Position numbers and translations under genes: made by a program. Below are positions 1 through 9,418 of a stretch of DNA of 33,839 nucleotides, one piece after another. The DNA is from Pseudomonadota bacterium (lineage in GTDB: Bacteria; Pseudomonadota; Gammaproteobacteria; Acidiferrobacterales; Acidiferrobacteraceae), in contig JAKAXK010000015.1 of the NCBI GenBank assembly GCA_021827145.1, forward strand, positions 1 through 33,839, written 5' to 3'. The first letter of the stretch is position 1. Every line of letters starts with the position of its first letter. Under the pieces are notes generated by a model. It was not told where the DNA came from. It was given only the letters and a program-made list of their open reading frames with translations, and did not search any database.

Positions 1-919
1 GTACGCGCGTCAGGATGTCCTGATAGCCTTCGCCATAATACTCCTTCGAGTTCACCGCCACGATCTTCACCTGATCGGCAAGCTTGGCGTAGCGCGGATA
101 GGACCGGACCAGACTGACAAGGGCGTCCGCCAACTCTTTGATGGAGCAATCGTTGCGGGGATTGCCGATGTTGAAAATACGGCCGTCGGCGCACCCGTCC
201 CGGTTTTCTATGATGCGCAACAAGGCATCGACGCCGTCGTCGATATAGGTAAAGCTGCGCCGCTGGTTACCGCCATCGACGAGCTGGATGTCCTTGCCCC
301 GCAGGATGTTGCCGAGGAACTGAGTCAGGACGCGCGAACTGCCTTCCTTGGGTTCAAGAATATTGTCGAGCTTGGGCCCGATCCAGTTGAAGGGCCGGAA
401 GAGCGTAAAGGGCAGGCCTTCCTTTCCGTAGGCATAAATGACACGATCCATGAGCTGTTTGGAGCATGAGTAGATCCAGCGCTGCTTGTGGATGGGCCCC
501 AGGACCAAGTGGCTGGTCTCCTCATTGAAGGGTGTGTCCGCGCTCATACCGTAGACCTCCGAGGTCGACGGAAACAGCACGCGCCGCTTATGGCGCACGC
601 ATTTGCGCACGATATCGAGGTTGGCCTCGAAGTCGAGCTCAAAGACACGCAAAGGATCGGTCACATAGGTCGCGGGGGTGGCTATGGCCACTAAAGGCAG
701 TACGACATCGCATTTCTTGATGTGGTACTCGATCCACTCGCGATTGACCGTGATGTCACCTTCTACGAAATGGAAACGCGGATTCCCAAGACAGGTCTCG
801 AGCTTGTCGTTATTCATGTCCATGCCGTAGACCTCCCAATCCTTCTGCTCGAGGATGGTCTGGGTCAGGCTATTACCAATAAATCCATTGACTCCCAAGA
901 TAAGGACTTTCAGGGCCAT
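1..919 (-). CDS. arnA (C-terminal half): UDP-glucuronate decarboxylase/dehydrogenase (ArnA C-terminal half), partial
   Basis: This NAD-dependent SDR enzyme should oxidatively decarboxylate UDP-glucuronic acid to UDP-4-keto-arabinose, the first committed step of aminoarabinose synthesis for lipid A. Translating the minus strand from the ATG at 919 gives [18 protein letters not shown], a Rossmann start with the GxxGxxG pattern. It continues with STSEVYG (the catalytic Ser/Glu pair of ArnA), YSCSK (the SDR Tyr-x3-Lys) and [12 protein letters not shown]. The Arg in QRRSFT matches the ArnA decarboxylase Arg. The match to the C-terminal domain of E. coli ArnA is close over the whole visible length. 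The gene runs off the left edge, so about 306 codons are visible and roughly 40-50 C-terminal residues are missing. In E. coli this domain is fused to the formyltransferase; here it is a separate gene 37 bp downstream of it. Confidence 0.93.
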   Translation of the reverse strand, partial: MALKVLILGVNGFIGNSLTQTILEQKDWEVYGMDMNNDKLETCLGNPRFHFVEGDITVNREWIEYHIKKCDVVLPLVAIATPATYVTDPLRVFELDFEANLDIVRKCVRHKRRVLFPSTSEVYGMSADTPFNEETSHLVLGPIHKQRWIYSCSKQLMDRVIYAYGKEGLPFTLFRPFNWIGPKLDNILEPKEGSSRVLTQFLGNILRGKDIQLVDGGNQRRSFTYIDDGVDALLRIIENRDGCADGRIFNIGNPRNDCSIKELADALVSLVRSYPRYAKLADQVKIVAVNSKEYYGEGYQDILTRV

Positions 920-956
920 TACGTTTCTCCAAAATAATGACGGGGGGCGGTTGCCA

Positions 957-1874
957 TCAACCGACGCGCTCGCCTGTTATGAATTGCCGGCTTTCGGGCG
1001 CGGCTGCACTTGCCCACTCAAATCTTTCGATGCGAAATCCACCATTTCGGGTCGCCACGATCAGCGGCTCGACCGATACCACATGACCTGGGGCCGGTCG
1101 CGTGCCAGCGGCCAAGTCGACGGGCCGGCCCCACCAGATCACAAACCGCAGGCCCCGTACCTCACTGAAAGCGCCCGGGTAGGGCTCGGTGAGCGCGCGC
1201 ACGAAGTTGAATATCGATACCCCGTCGCGATCCCAGTCGATGCGCCCATCCTCCGGCCCCCGGCCGCCAAAGGTCGTGGCCTGACTCTCATCCTGGGGTC
1301 GACGTGGCGCGCGCCCCGCCACGATCGCGTCATGGCTACGCGCAAGGACCTTGACGGCACCATCGGTCACCTTTAAAAAGACGTCCTGCGCGGTATCGTC
1401 GGGGCCTATGGTGCAAGCCTCCTGATCGACGATATCCCCGGCGTCGGCGCGCCCGACCATGTGATGGAGGGTAGCACCGGTCTCGCGCTCGCCGTGGATG
1501 ATGGCCCAATTGACGGGCACCCTCCCCCGGTAACGCGGCAACAGCGACCCATGCATGTTAAAGGCGCCGGCCGACGGGATCGCGAGGATCTCGCGCGGAA
1601 TCATGTTCCGATAATAAAACGAGTAGATCACATCCGGACGCCATTCGTGAATCCGCGCGACGAGCGTCGGATCCCTCAGGGACGAAGGGGCGAGTACCGG
1701 TACACCGGCTTGCCGCGCCAGGTCTGCGACTGAACGAAACCAGATCCTTTCGTGCGGATTATCCTTGTGCGTAAAAACCGCCGCTACCGCAACACCGCGC
1801 GCAAGCAACCACTCAAGGCAACGGTAGCCCACCTCGTGGTAAGCAAAAACTACGACACGCGCGCTACTTGTCAT
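957..1874 (-). CDS. arnA (N-terminal half): UDP-4-amino-4-deoxy-L-arabinose formyltransferase (ArnA N-terminal half)
   Basis: A 305-residue formyl-tetrahydrofolate-dependent formyltransferase, predicted to N-formylate UDP-L-Ara4N before ArnC acts. It has the family motif [13 protein letters not shown]. Asn106, His108 and Asp144 (in RADAGDIV) match Asn102, His104 and Asp140 of E. coli ArnA. The length fits the isolated N-terminal domain of ArnA, so this is a stand-alone enzyme and not half of a fused protein. Its start overlaps the arnC stop by 11 bp, indicating translational coupling, and the ArnA C-half gene follows. A methionyl-tRNA formyltransferase would look similar, but the residues [13 protein letters not shown] near the N-terminus and the operon favour ArnA. 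Confidence 0.9.
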   Translation of the reverse strand: MTSSARVVVFAYHEVGYRCLEWLLARGVAVAAVFTHKDNPHERIWFRSVADLARQAGVPVLAPSSLRDPTLVARIHEWRPDVIYSFYYRNMIPREILAIPSAGAFNMHGSLLPRYRGRVPVNWAIIHGERETGATLHHMVGRADAGDIVDQEACTIGPDDTAQDVFLKVTDGAVKVLARSHDAIVAGRAPRRPQDESQATTFGGRGPEDGRIDWDRDGVSIFNFVRALTEPYPGAFSEVRGLRFVIWWGRPVDLAAGTRPAPGHVVSVEPLIVATRNGGFRIERFEWASAAAPESRQFITGERVG

Positions 1875-2805
1875 CGATCGCCTGAATCACCTCGCGGATC
1901 ACGAAGCGCGGTCGCTTACGCACTTCCAGATAAATTCGGCCTATGTATTCCCCGATGATGCCAAGGCCAAAGATCCCCAGCCCTACAAGAAAATACATGA
2001 TGCCAAACAGCGTGAAGACGCCCTGAACCTCAGGGCCCACGAAGATCCGCTGCAATAGCAGATAGACCACGAGGAGGGCGCTCAAAAGCGATACCGCGAA
2101 GCCGAGCATGGTAAAGATCTGGAGCGGCACCAGCGAAAAACCGGTCATGAGGTCGAAATTCAACCGCAACAGGTTGTAGATGTGGTACTTCGAGTGTCCG
2201 GCGGCGCGCGGCGCATGCGCCACTTCGATCTCGGTGGGTTTGGCGGCGAAGCTGTAGGCGAGCGCCGGTATGAACGTGGAGACCTCGCCGCTCGTGGCGA
2301 TATTGTCGACGATATGCCGGCGATAGGCGCGCAGCATGCATCCCTGGTCGCGCATCTCGATACGCGTGATACGTGCCCGCACCATATTGATAAAGCGCGA
2401 GGCGTTGCGGCGAAACCAGGTGTCCTGGCGATCGCGCCGATAGCCGCCGACGACATCGTAGCCTTGCTCGATCTTCTCGACGAGCCGCGGGATGTCCTCG
2501 GGTGGGTTCTGCAGGTCGGCGTCGAGGGTCACGATGATGTCACCGCGCACGTACTCGAAGGCTGCCATGATGGCCATGTGTTGGCCGAAGTTGCCGTTGA
2601 AATCGATCACGCGCACCTGGTCCGGGCGCTCTCGATACAGCTCCCGAAGGATCTCGCCGGAACGGTCGGCACTGCCGTCGTTCGTAAACACGATCTCGTA
2701 CGGCCGATCCATGCCATCGAGGACCGCAATGAGACGATCGAAGAGGGGGCGCAGATTCTCCTCCTCGTTGTAAACGGGCACCACGGTACTCAGATAGGGG
2801 CGCAT
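1864..2805 (-). CDS. arnC: Undecaprenyl-phosphate 4-deoxy-4-formamido-L-arabinose transferase
   Basis: A 313-residue family-2 glycosyltransferase that should transfer formamido-arabinose from UDP to undecaprenyl phosphate on the cytoplasmic face of the inner membrane. The N-terminal GT-A domain starts STVVPVYNEEENL and carries the DADLQNPPEDIP stretch with the metal/nucleotide-binding Asp residues. Two hydrophobic membrane segments lie at about residues 230-255 and 265-290, followed by a basic tail (VRKRPRFVIREV). Length and architecture match ArnC. It begins 3 bp after the arnB stop. Related DPM1/GtrB-type enzymes share this layout; the arn neighbours decide the assignment. Confidence 0.92.
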   Translation of the reverse strand: MRPYLSTVVPVYNEEENLRPLFDRLIAVLDGMDRPYEIVFTNDGSADRSGEILRELYRERPDQVRVIDFNGNFGQHMAIMAAFEYVRGDIIVTLDADLQNPPEDIPRLVEKIEQGYDVVGGYRRDRQDTWFRRNASRFINMVRARITRIEMRDQGCMLRAYRRHIVDNIATSGEVSTFIPALAYSFAAKPTEIEVAHAPRAAGHSKYHIYNLLRLNFDLMTGFSLVPLQIFTMLGFAVSLLSALLVVYLLLQRIFVGPEVQGVFTLFGIMYFLVGLGIFGLGIIGEYIGRIYLEVRKRPRFVIREVIQAIDDK

Positions 2806-2808
2806 CCG

Positions 2809-3975
2809 TCAGGCCTTCTCGAACACATCGGCCATGGCCGCGATGACGCGGTCCTGGTCGGCGTCCGACATCAGGGGAAAGAGCGGCAGGCTCACGATAC
2901 GCTCCGAAATGGTCTCGGCGCGCGGGAAATCGCCGGGCTGATAGCCGTAGTGGTCCCGGTAGTAGGGGTAGAGATGCGCCGCGCGGTAATGGATGGCCGT
3001 GCCGATGTTACGGGCCTTCATCTCGGCCATAAAGCGCTCGCGGTCCATGCCCGCCGCTTCAGGGTTCAAGAGGGGCGCGAAGAGATGCCAGGCTGGACGA
3101 TGAGGATAGGAGGGCGATCCCGGCAACTCCCATTGTGGCCAGGCGGTGAGCCGTTCGAGATAGCGCCGCGCAAGCTCGGTACGCCTCTGGATGAAACCCT
3201 CCAGGGCCGGAAGCTGGTGGAGACCCAGTGCCGCCTGCATGTCCATCATATTGTACTTGAACCCCGGCGCCACGATCTCGTAATGCGCCGATCCCTGCTT
3301 ACCGAATCGATTCCAGGCCTCTCTATCCATGCCATGGAAGCGCGAGAGCGCGATATCGGCGGCCAGGTGTTCGTCCGTGGTTATGACCGCACCACCCTCG
3401 CCCGTTGTAATGTTCTTGTTGGGGTGGAAGCTAAAGACTTGCGTATCGCCGAAGGCGCCGATGCGCCGACCCTTGTATTCCGTGCCTATGGCGTGGGCCG
3501 CATCCTCGATGACCCGCAGATTATGTTTGCGCGCAAGCGCGTAGAGCGGATCGAGATCCACGGGCACGCCCGCGAAATGCACGGGCACGATGGCGCGCGT
3601 GCGAGGCGTGAGCGCCGCTTCGATCCGCGCGACATCCATGTTATAAGTGCCAGGCTCGACGTCGACCAAGACGGGCCGCCCCCCCGCGATCACGATGGTA
3701 TTCAGGGTGGCCGCGAAGGTCATGGGCGAAGTAATGACCTCGTCGCCCGGCAATAGGCGCAGCGCTGCAAGCGCAAGGTGAAGACCGGCGGTCGCCGACG
3801 ACAAGGCGAGCGCGAATTCGCCCCCGGTGTAGGCCTTGAGGGCCTCCTCGAACTGTTTGACCCGTGGCCCCGTGGTGATCCACCCGGAGCGCAGACAGGC
3901 TACCACCTCGGCGATCGCCTCCTCGCTCAGCGTGGGACGCGAAAAGGGAAGAAACTCCTCCTCGGATTGACTCAT
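2809..3975 (-). CDS. arnB: UDP-4-amino-4-deoxy-L-arabinose aminotransferase
   Basis: A 388-residue PLP-dependent aminotransferase of the DegT/DnrJ/EryC1 family, predicted to convert UDP-4-keto-arabinose to UDP-L-Ara4N with glutamate as donor. The PLP lysine is Lys187 in FSFHPNKNITTGEGG, at almost the same position as in E. coli ArnB. The cofactor-site EDAAHAIG and the substrate-side motif PMTFAATLNTI are present. Length is normal for the family. It lies 1 bp after the small flippase-like gene and 3 bp before arnC, so it is in the middle of a compact operon. Related sugar aminotransferases are the only alternative, and context argues against them. Confidence 0.92.
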   Translation of the reverse strand: MSQSEEEFLPFSRPTLSEEAIAEVVACLRSGWITTGPRVKQFEEALKAYTGGEFALALSSATAGLHLALAALRLLPGDEVITSPMTFAATLNTIVIAGGRPVLVDVEPGTYNMDVARIEAALTPRTRAIVPVHFAGVPVDLDPLYALARKHNLRVIEDAAHAIGTEYKGRRIGAFGDTQVFSFHPNKNITTGEGGAVITTDEHLAADIALSRFHGMDREAWNRFGKQGSAHYEIVAPGFKYNMMDMQAALGLHQLPALEGFIQRRTELARRYLERLTAWPQWELPGSPSYPHRPAWHLFAPLLNPEAAGMDRERFMAEMKARNIGTAIHYRAAHLYPYYRDHYGYQPGDFPRAETISERIVSLPLFPLMSDADQDRVIAAMADVFEKA

Positions 3976-3976
3976 G

Positions 3977-4342
3977 TCAGCTCCTTGTTATGAGGTAGGT
4001 GCCGAGAATGATGACGGCGATCCCGGCAAGCCGCACGGGAGTCAGCGCTTCCTGGAAGAGATAATAGCCCGCCACCGCGTTCATGATATAGCCGAGACTC
4101 AGCATGGGGTAGGCAAAACTGACCTGGACGCGCGACAGAACCAGGAGCCAAACCACGAAACTTATAACATACATCGTAAGCCCAGCGAACACGAAGGGGT
4201 TGAAGGCGACGCGCAAGCCAATGGGAACGATGTTCGCCCAATCGAACGCGAAGTAACCGATGCGCCGCATCCCCTCCTTCAAGACAAGCTGAGCTGCGGC
4301 ATTCAGGAATACGCCAAGCAGTATGAGCGGCAAGTAACGCAT
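3977..4342 (-). CDS. Small four-helix transporter, ArnE/ArnF-like flippase subunit
   Basis: A 121-residue membrane protein of the SMR/EamA type with four predicted helices. The first carries the LNAAAQLVLKEGMRR motif, and the last two include FAYPMLSLGYI, FQEAL and GIAVIILGTYLI. ArnE and ArnF are thought to move undecaprenyl-phosphate-aminoarabinose across the inner membrane as a pair in enterobacteria. Here only one such gene lies in the operon, between arnT (2 bp gap) and arnB (1 bp gap). It may work as a homodimer or have a partner elsewhere. I leave the symbol open because ArnE and ArnF cannot be told apart by eye. Confidence 0.82.
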   Translation of the reverse strand: MRYLPLILLGVFLNAAAQLVLKEGMRRIGYFAFDWANIVPIGLRVAFNPFVFAGLTMYVISFVVWLLVLSRVQVSFAYPMLSLGYIMNAVAGYYLFQEALTPVRLAGIAVIILGTYLITRS

Positions 4343-4344
4343 GG

Positions 4345-6021
4345 TCAGGACGCCTTATTGCCTACAATGACATTGAAGCGGTTGCCGGCCACCATATGCA
4401 TTCGGATCCCGCGCTTACGCAGGTTCTGGTAGGTCGAACGGCTGGTGACCATATATACGGTGCGATGACTGTCCCACTGCCGCCAAAATGCTGGACCTCG
4501 CATGACCCAGGGTGTCTTCTCAAGCGTCGTGCCGTAGCCGAGTTCGCCTTTGTAGTTCACGATCTCGACGCGGCGGCGTAGGTAAAACGGTACATCCTGG
4601 TAATACCAACCATAGCAGGCGACAATCGCCTGGGGTGTCAGCAAGGGCCGCAGTTTCAAGGCCAGGGTCTTCACGCTGCGCGTGTCGAGATAGGGAGCCG
4701 AGGCATTGACGCCCAATAGAAAGAGACTGAAGCCGGCGGCGAGCGTACACACCCCGACCGCAAGACCGCGCCTCAAGCCGGCCCAGCTCGCCGCCACCGA
4801 TGTGAGCGCCAGGATGGCGCCAAGCATCGCCATGGCGATGGCCATGGCATGCGGATCGAGACTCGGGCGGGTGGCGGGGACCACGAAGGCGGTGGCCGCG
4901 CCTAAGGCGACCCCCACGGGCGCGATCACCCGAAACGCCCAGCGGTCGCCCCGGCCCAGGGGCTGATCCCAGCGGGCGTCCAGATAGCGGCCGATCAGGA
5001 TGGCCAGCGGCGGGAACACGGGCAGGATGTAGGGGACGAGTTTGGAATCAGACGCAGAGAAGAAGACGAAGATCGAACCGACCCAGATGGCGAGCAGCAG
5101 CGTCTCGGCATGCGCCGCCCGGTCGCGCCATGCGGGGGCCAAGTTAAAGCGCAGACTTTGGACGATGAATGCGCTCCAGGGCAGGATGCCCGCCAGCAGG
5201 ATGGGCAGAAAATACCAGAACGGCTGATAACGGTGCGCGACGTCCGTTAGATAGCGCTCGAAGTGCTGGCGAATGAAGTAATAGTGCAGGAAAGTCGGAT
5301 GCTTCAGCTGCACAAGGATGTGCCAGGGGGCAGCGACCAAAAAGAAAAGGCAAAAGCCGGTCAGTACATACATGCGCCGCAGGATCGGCCAGTCCCACAG
5401 CGCCATGATCCAAAGCCCAATGGCCATCATCGGAAAGACAACGCCGATGAGACCCTTGGTAAGCGTGGCAAGTGCCGCCAAAAAGAATGCCGCCCACATG
5501 CCCAATCGTCGGCGCCAGCCAGGAGGCTCGCGATGAGCAAACAGGAAAGCGAAGAGTGTCAGCGACAACAGGACTGAGACCGTCATGTCGAGCGTCACGA
5601 CATGACCCATCCCGAAATAGAGCAGGGAAGTCCCGAGGACCAAAGCGGACAGAAGGCCCGCGCGCCGCCCATAGAGGGATCGGCCGGCGGCATAAACCGC
5701 CACGCAGCCCAGAACCGCGAAAAACGCCGTCCAAAACCGCATGGACCACTCACTTAAACCCAGCACCCGGATCGACAGGGTCTGTAACCAGTAAAATAAC
5801 GGCGGTTTCTCGAAATACAGAACGCCGTCGAGGCGCGGGGTGATGTAATGGCCGCTCGCCACCATCTGCCGCGGGATCTCGGAATAGCGCGCCTCGTCGG
5901 GCACGCCCAGCTCCCGGCTCCCGAGCATGATGCCGAACAGGAGCGCCGCCACGAATGTGACGAGAAAGATGTCGGACGACCAGGAGCGACGAGGCGACGT
6001 GGTATGGGGAGTCAAAGACAT
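4345..6021 (-). CDS. arnT: Lipid A aminoarabinose transferase (ArnT-like, GT83/PMT superfamily)
   Basis: An integral membrane glycosyltransferase that should transfer L-Ara4N from undecaprenyl phosphate to lipid A on the periplasmic face, reducing the negative surface charge and binding of cationic peptides. From the ATG at 6021 it is 558 residues. The first periplasmic loop has PDEARYSEIPRQM, the acidic motif of the PMT superfamily, followed by YFEKPPLFYW. About a dozen hydrophobic segments follow, then a soluble C-terminal domain. The frame stays open to 6072, but the added residues (PRICATLPRNSRSRC) do not look like family sequence, so I chose the internal ATG giving MSLTPHTTSP. It is the first gene of the arn operon. 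Confidence 0.88.
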   Translation of the reverse strand: MSLTPHTTSPRRSWSSDIFLVTFVAALLFGIMLGSRELGVPDEARYSEIPRQMVASGHYITPRLDGVLYFEKPPLFYWLQTLSIRVLGLSEWSMRFWTAFFAVLGCVAVYAAGRSLYGRRAGLLSALVLGTSLLYFGMGHVVTLDMTVSVLLSLTLFAFLFAHREPPGWRRRLGMWAAFFLAALATLTKGLIGVVFPMMAIGLWIMALWDWPILRRMYVLTGFCLFFLVAAPWHILVQLKHPTFLHYYFIRQHFERYLTDVAHRYQPFWYFLPILLAGILPWSAFIVQSLRFNLAPAWRDRAAHAETLLLAIWVGSIFVFFSASDSKLVPYILPVFPPLAILIGRYLDARWDQPLGRGDRWAFRVIAPVGVALGAATAFVVPATRPSLDPHAMAIAMAMLGAILALTSVAASWAGLRRGLAVGVCTLAAGFSLFLLGVNASAPYLDTRSVKTLALKLRPLLTPQAIVACYGWYYQDVPFYLRRRVEIVNYKGELGYGTTLEKTPWVMRGPAFWRQWDSHRTVYMVTSRSTYQNLRKRGIRMHMVAGNRFNVIVGNKAS

Positions 6022-6191
6022 GGCACAACGGGATCTTGAGTTGCGCGGCAGGGTAGCACATATGCGCGGCATAAGGCAGACTGATATGGTCCCGGAGCCG
6101 GTTTTTTCCTGGAGATCGAGTCGGTTGCGCCCTTTATCGCCATCCGCTACCCTAGCTGAGTTAATAAAACCGACAGATGGAGCCTTGATTG

Positions 6192-6644
6192 ATGAAAAAT
6201 TCGCGGATCACAATACTGGTTGGCGCGGTCGCCTTTGCGGTGACCACGACGGCCTTCGCCTCCCCCGCCTCCGTGGCCCTCTCGCAAGCCGTCCAAAAAG
6301 GCGCGCACATATTCAATACCGACAGCTTCGGCAGCCATGAGCGCAATGCCCGCGGTCAGCATACGACCTGCTCCACCTGCCATATCGACGGAGGCCGGGT
6401 CATGGGGCGCCTGCCGAACGGTAAGAGGATCCCGAGTCTCGTGAATGCGGCCGCCATTTTCCCGCGCTACAACCCCAAGATGCACAAGGTCATCACCTTG
6501 GAGACCCAGATCCGAGGGTGTGTAATGAACGGCCTCCTTGGACATCCGCCCGCTTATGGGAGCCAGACCATGGCGGACCTCGTCAGCTACCTCGGGTCGC
6601 TGGCTCATGGGCAGCGGGTCATGATCGGCGGCAAGCCCCGCTAA
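6192..6644 (+). CDS. Exported monoheme cytochrome c, SoxA/TsdA-like
   Basis: A 150-residue periplasmic cytochrome c. The signal peptide runs MKNSRITILVGAVAFAVTTTA to a probable AFA-S cleavage. One heme site, CSTCH, is present. The C-terminal part FPRYNPKMHKVITLETQIRG-C with a later ADLVSYLGSL resembles the cytochrome fold of SoxA and thiosulfate dehydrogenase TsdA; the Met residues in this part are candidate distal heme ligands. It probably shuttles electrons in sulfur-compound oxidation, but the substrate cannot be told. The ATG at 6192 is preferred to the adjacent TTG at 6189 because GGAG lies 9 bp upstream. It is divergent from arnT, and its stop overlaps that of the convergent phosphodiesterase gene. 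Confidence 0.8.
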   Translation: MKNSRITILVGAVAFAVTTTAFASPASVALSQAVQKGAHIFNTDSFGSHERNARGQHTTCSTCHIDGGRVMGRLPNGKRIPSLVNAAAIFPRYNPKMHKVITLETQIRGCVMNGLLGHPPAYGSQTMADLVSYLGSLAHGQRVMIGGKPR

Positions 6645-7165
6645 CGCGGCTTGGGCGGCGGCACCTCGCGAATCGCAAAGGTCATCTCCTCGAGATCGGC
6701 CATGATGTAGGTCGCCGCCGCGCCCACACCGCCCACGGTGCCCGGGTTGACCATGGTGGTCCTGCCACCCTTCACGTTAAGGACCGATTTGATCTCGGCC
6801 ACGTGATCGTGCCCGCAACATACGATATCCCAATCGCCCGTGCAGGCCAGGGCATAGGCGTAGTGCGGGTAGTGCACGAGAAAGATACGTCGACCCGCGA
6901 GCCCTATATCAGCGTCCTGGCCGTAATAACGCACGAAGGTCTCCGGTTCGTGGCCCAGGCGCGACATATGGAAGGTATCACCCGTGTTGTTGCCGTGGAT
7001 GGCGTGGACCGGCAAACCGTGTCGACGCAGGGTGCGCAGGGTGCTTGGGGCCACGATGTCGCCGCAATGGAGCACGCCTTGGGCCCCAAGGACCTTGGCC
7101 TCGGCGACGGCGGCATTCAGGAGTTCACGGTTGTCGTGGCTATCGGAAACGATGCAGATCTTCAT
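6641..7165 (-). CDS. YfcE/MJ0936-type metallophosphoesterase
   Basis: A 174-residue calcineurin-like phosphoesterase. The two-metal site is clear: SDSHDN near the start, HCGDIV, HGNNT, HYPHYA and CGHDH, followed by the family NPGTVG near the end. YfcE and MJ0936 proteins are broad metal-dependent phosphodiesterases whose natural substrate is not known. It lies downstream of hppA on the same strand, but a strong terminator separates them, so it may have its own promoter. Its stop codon overlaps the stop of the cytochrome gene on the other strand. Confidence 0.88.
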   Translation of the reverse strand: MKICIVSDSHDNRELLNAAVAEAKVLGAQGVLHCGDIVAPSTLRTLRRHGLPVHAIHGNNTGDTFHMSRLGHEPETFVRYYGQDADIGLAGRRIFLVHYPHYAYALACTGDWDIVCCGHDHVAEIKSVLNVKGGRTTMVNPGTVGGVGAAATYIMADLEEMTFAIREVPPPKPR

Positions 7166-7259
7166 GCGCGCAGTCTAGCAATGTTCCGCGACGTCCGACA
7201 CCTCAAGCACCGACACGGCTAGGTCCGGCGCACCCCGGTCGCTCGTGGCGGGGGCACGA

Positions 7260-7298
7260 AAGAAAGACAAGCCCCGCAACCCGGCCGGGCTACGGGGC
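7260..7298 (-). terminator. Rho-independent terminator of hppA
   Basis: The hairpin GCCCCG-CAA-CCCGG / CCGGG-CTA-CGGGGC occupies 7271-7298. On the minus strand it is followed by TTGTCTTTCTTT. It lies 17 bp beyond the hppA stop and closes the pfp-hppA transcription unit. Confidence 0.75.
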
Positions 7299-7314
7299 AG
7301 GCAGGGGCAGCCCC

Positions 7315-9363
7315 TTAGAAGTGGAGCAGAGGGACCAGCAAAAGCGCCACGATGTTGATGATCTTGATCATGGGATTGACCGCTGGCCCCGCCGTGTCCT
7401 TGTACGGGTCGCCCACCGTGTCCCCGGTCACGGCGGCCTTGTGGGCCTCCGAGCCCTTGCCTCCGAAGTGGTTGTCCTCTATGTACTTTTTGGCGTTATC
7501 CCAGGCGCCACCCCCAGTCGTCATCGAGATCGCCACGAACAGCCCCGTGACGATACTGCCCATCAAGAGCCCCCCTAAGGCCTGCGCCCCCAACAGGATG
7601 CCGACCGCTACCGGCACCAGCACCGGCAGCAATGAGGGGATGAGCATTTCCTGGATCGCCGCCTTCGTAAGCATGTCGACCGCGCGCGAGTAATCCGGCC
7701 GACCACTGCCATCCATAATGCCAGGGATCTCCTTGAACTGGCGGCGTACCTCGACCACGACTGCGCCCGCGGCCCGACCGACGGCCTCCATGGCCATGGC
7801 GCCAAATAGGTAGGGGACAAGCCCACCCAAAAACAGGCCAATGATCACCATGTGATTGGAGAGGTCGAAACTCACGATCCGGCCCGTGCGCGCCGTCAGT
7901 TCATGCGTAAAGTCGGAAAAGAGCACGAGCGCGGCAAGCCCCGCAGATCCTATGGCATAGCCTTTGGTCACGGCCTTGGTGGTATTCCCCACGGCATCGA
8001 GGGGGTCGGTCACCGCCCGCACCGCGGGTGGCAGGTTGGCCATTTCGGCAATGCCGCCGGCATTGTCCGTTATGGGGCCGTAAGCATCGAGGGCAATAAT
8101 CATGCCGGCCAGCGAGAGCATGGCGGTCGCGGCAACCGCTATACCGTAGAGCCCCGCAAAGTGATAAGCGAGACCTATGCCGCCGCAGATCACGAGCACG
8201 GGCGCGGCCGTGGCCTTCATCGACACCGCAAGCCCGGCTATGACGTTCGTGCCATGCCCGGTTGTGGAGGCCTGCGCGATCGAACGGACCGGCTTGTACT
8301 CAGTGGCCGTGTAATATTCCGTAATGACGACCAAGAGGCCCGTGACGAGCAGTCCGGTCAGCGCCGAATAGTAGATATCGTGGACCGACAAGGGCAGGCC
8401 GCCCGCAAAATAGGCAGGGACCCCGTGCATGAGCCAGACCGTGACCGGATAGAACGTGATCGCCGCGATCACGCCTGTGACGATCAAGCCGCGGTAGAGG
8501 GCATTCATGATCTTGCCGCCATCGCGCGCCCGCACGAACCATGTGCCGATAATCGAGGCGACAATGGACGCGGCGCCCAGGGCGAGCGGGTAAATGAGCG
8601 CCCCGTGGAAACCGGGGAAATCCAGGTGGCCGAGCAGCAAGGTGGCGACCACCGTGACCGCATAGGTCTCAAAGAGGTCGGCGGCCATGCCGGCACAATC
8701 CCCGACATTGTCTCCCACATTATCGGCGATGACAGCGGGGTTGCGCGGGTCATCTTCCGGGATGCCGGCCTCCACCTTGCCCACGAGGTCCGCGCCGACG
8801 TCCGCGCCTTTGGTGAAGATTCCACCACCGAGACGGGCAAAAATGGAAATCAAGGAGCCCCCGAAGGCGAGCCCCACGAGCGGCGAGACGTCAATATGGC
8901 CTGCGACGGGCGTGAGCGCGAACAGCACCGCAAAGTAGCCCGCTACCCCCAGGAGGCCCAGACCCACGACCAGAAGGCCCGTGATGGAACCGCCCCGAAA
9001 AGCGACCCGCAAGGCTGCATTGATGCCGCCCGAGGCCGCGGCGGCGGTGCGAACATTCGAGCGGACCGAGACATTCATCCCGATATAGCCCGCAAGCCCC
9101 GACAAGATCGCGCCGATAGCGAAGCCAATGGCCGTCAGGGAATGGAGAAAGAAGAAAATCAGAACGAACAGCGCGACGCCGACCAGGGCGACGGTGCGGT
9201 ATTGACGATTCAAATAGGCCTTGGCCCCCTCCTGAACCGCGAGCGCAATTTCCATCATGCGCGCCGTACCGGTGGGTTGCTTCATAACCCACAGAGTGGA
9301 AATACCGCCATATAACAGTGCCAACAGGGCACAAAAAAACACGACCGCAAGATCGACAAACAT
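7315..9363 (-). CDS. hppA: Proton-translocating membrane pyrophosphatase, K+-independent type
   Basis: A 682-residue integral membrane pyrophosphatase that couples PPi hydrolysis (or synthesis) to proton movement across the inner membrane. About sixteen hydrophobic segments are expected. The catalytic loop [20 protein letters not shown] with [18 protein letters not shown] is fully conserved, as is a second acidic motif [14 protein letters not shown] near residue 430. The stretch [16 protein letters not shown] has Lys where K+-dependent enzymes have Ala, which marks the K+-independent proton-pumping class. The ATG at 9363 has a GGGGAG ribosome site. The gene belongs with the upstream PPi-dependent phosphofructokinase. 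Confidence 0.95.
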   Translation of the reverse strand: MFVDLAVVFFCALLALLYGGISTLWVMKQPTGTARMMEIALAVQEGAKAYLNRQYRTVALVGVALFVLIFFFLHSLTAIGFAIGAILSGLAGYIGMNVSVRSNVRTAAAASGGINAALRVAFRGGSITGLLVVGLGLLGVAGYFAVLFALTPVAGHIDVSPLVGLAFGGSLISIFARLGGGIFTKGADVGADLVGKVEAGIPEDDPRNPAVIADNVGDNVGDCAGMAADLFETYAVTVVATLLLGHLDFPGFHGALIYPLALGAASIVASIIGTWFVRARDGGKIMNALYRGLIVTGVIAAITFYPVTVWLMHGVPAYFAGGLPLSVHDIYYSALTGLLVTGLLVVITEYYTATEYKPVRSIAQASTTGHGTNVIAGLAVSMKATAAPVLVICGGIGLAYHFAGLYGIAVAATAMLSLAGMIIALDAYGPITDNAGGIAEMANLPPAVRAVTDPLDAVGNTTKAVTKGYAIGSAGLAALVLFSDFTHELTARTGRIVSFDLSNHMVIIGLFLGGLVPYLFGAMAMEAVGRAAGAVVVEVRRQFKEIPGIMDGSGRPDYSRAVDMLTKAAIQEMLIPSLLPVLVPVAVGILLGAQALGGLLMGSIVTGLFVAISMTTGGGAWDNAKKYIEDNHFGGKGSEAHKAAVTGDTVGDPYKDTAGPAVNPMIKIINIVALLLVPLLHF

Positions 9364-9418
9364 GCTATGGCTCCCCTAGGATAACAATCAAAAAATCCTG
9401 GGGCGGACGCCTTTGGTG

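Noticed and set aside
2182..3756. Long plus-strand frame of 524 codons over arnB and arnC
   Set aside because: It is antisense to two genes with clear catalytic motifs and its translation is His/Arg/Gly-rich without family features.
6022..6191. Search for a PmrA or PhoP box before arnT
   Set aside because: No CTTAAK or GTTTA direct repeat at the right spacing could be seen.
7852..9315. Plus-strand frame of 487 codons over hppA
   Set aside because: Antisense shadow of a well-conserved pyrophosphatase; composition rich in Arg, Gly and Asp without motifs.
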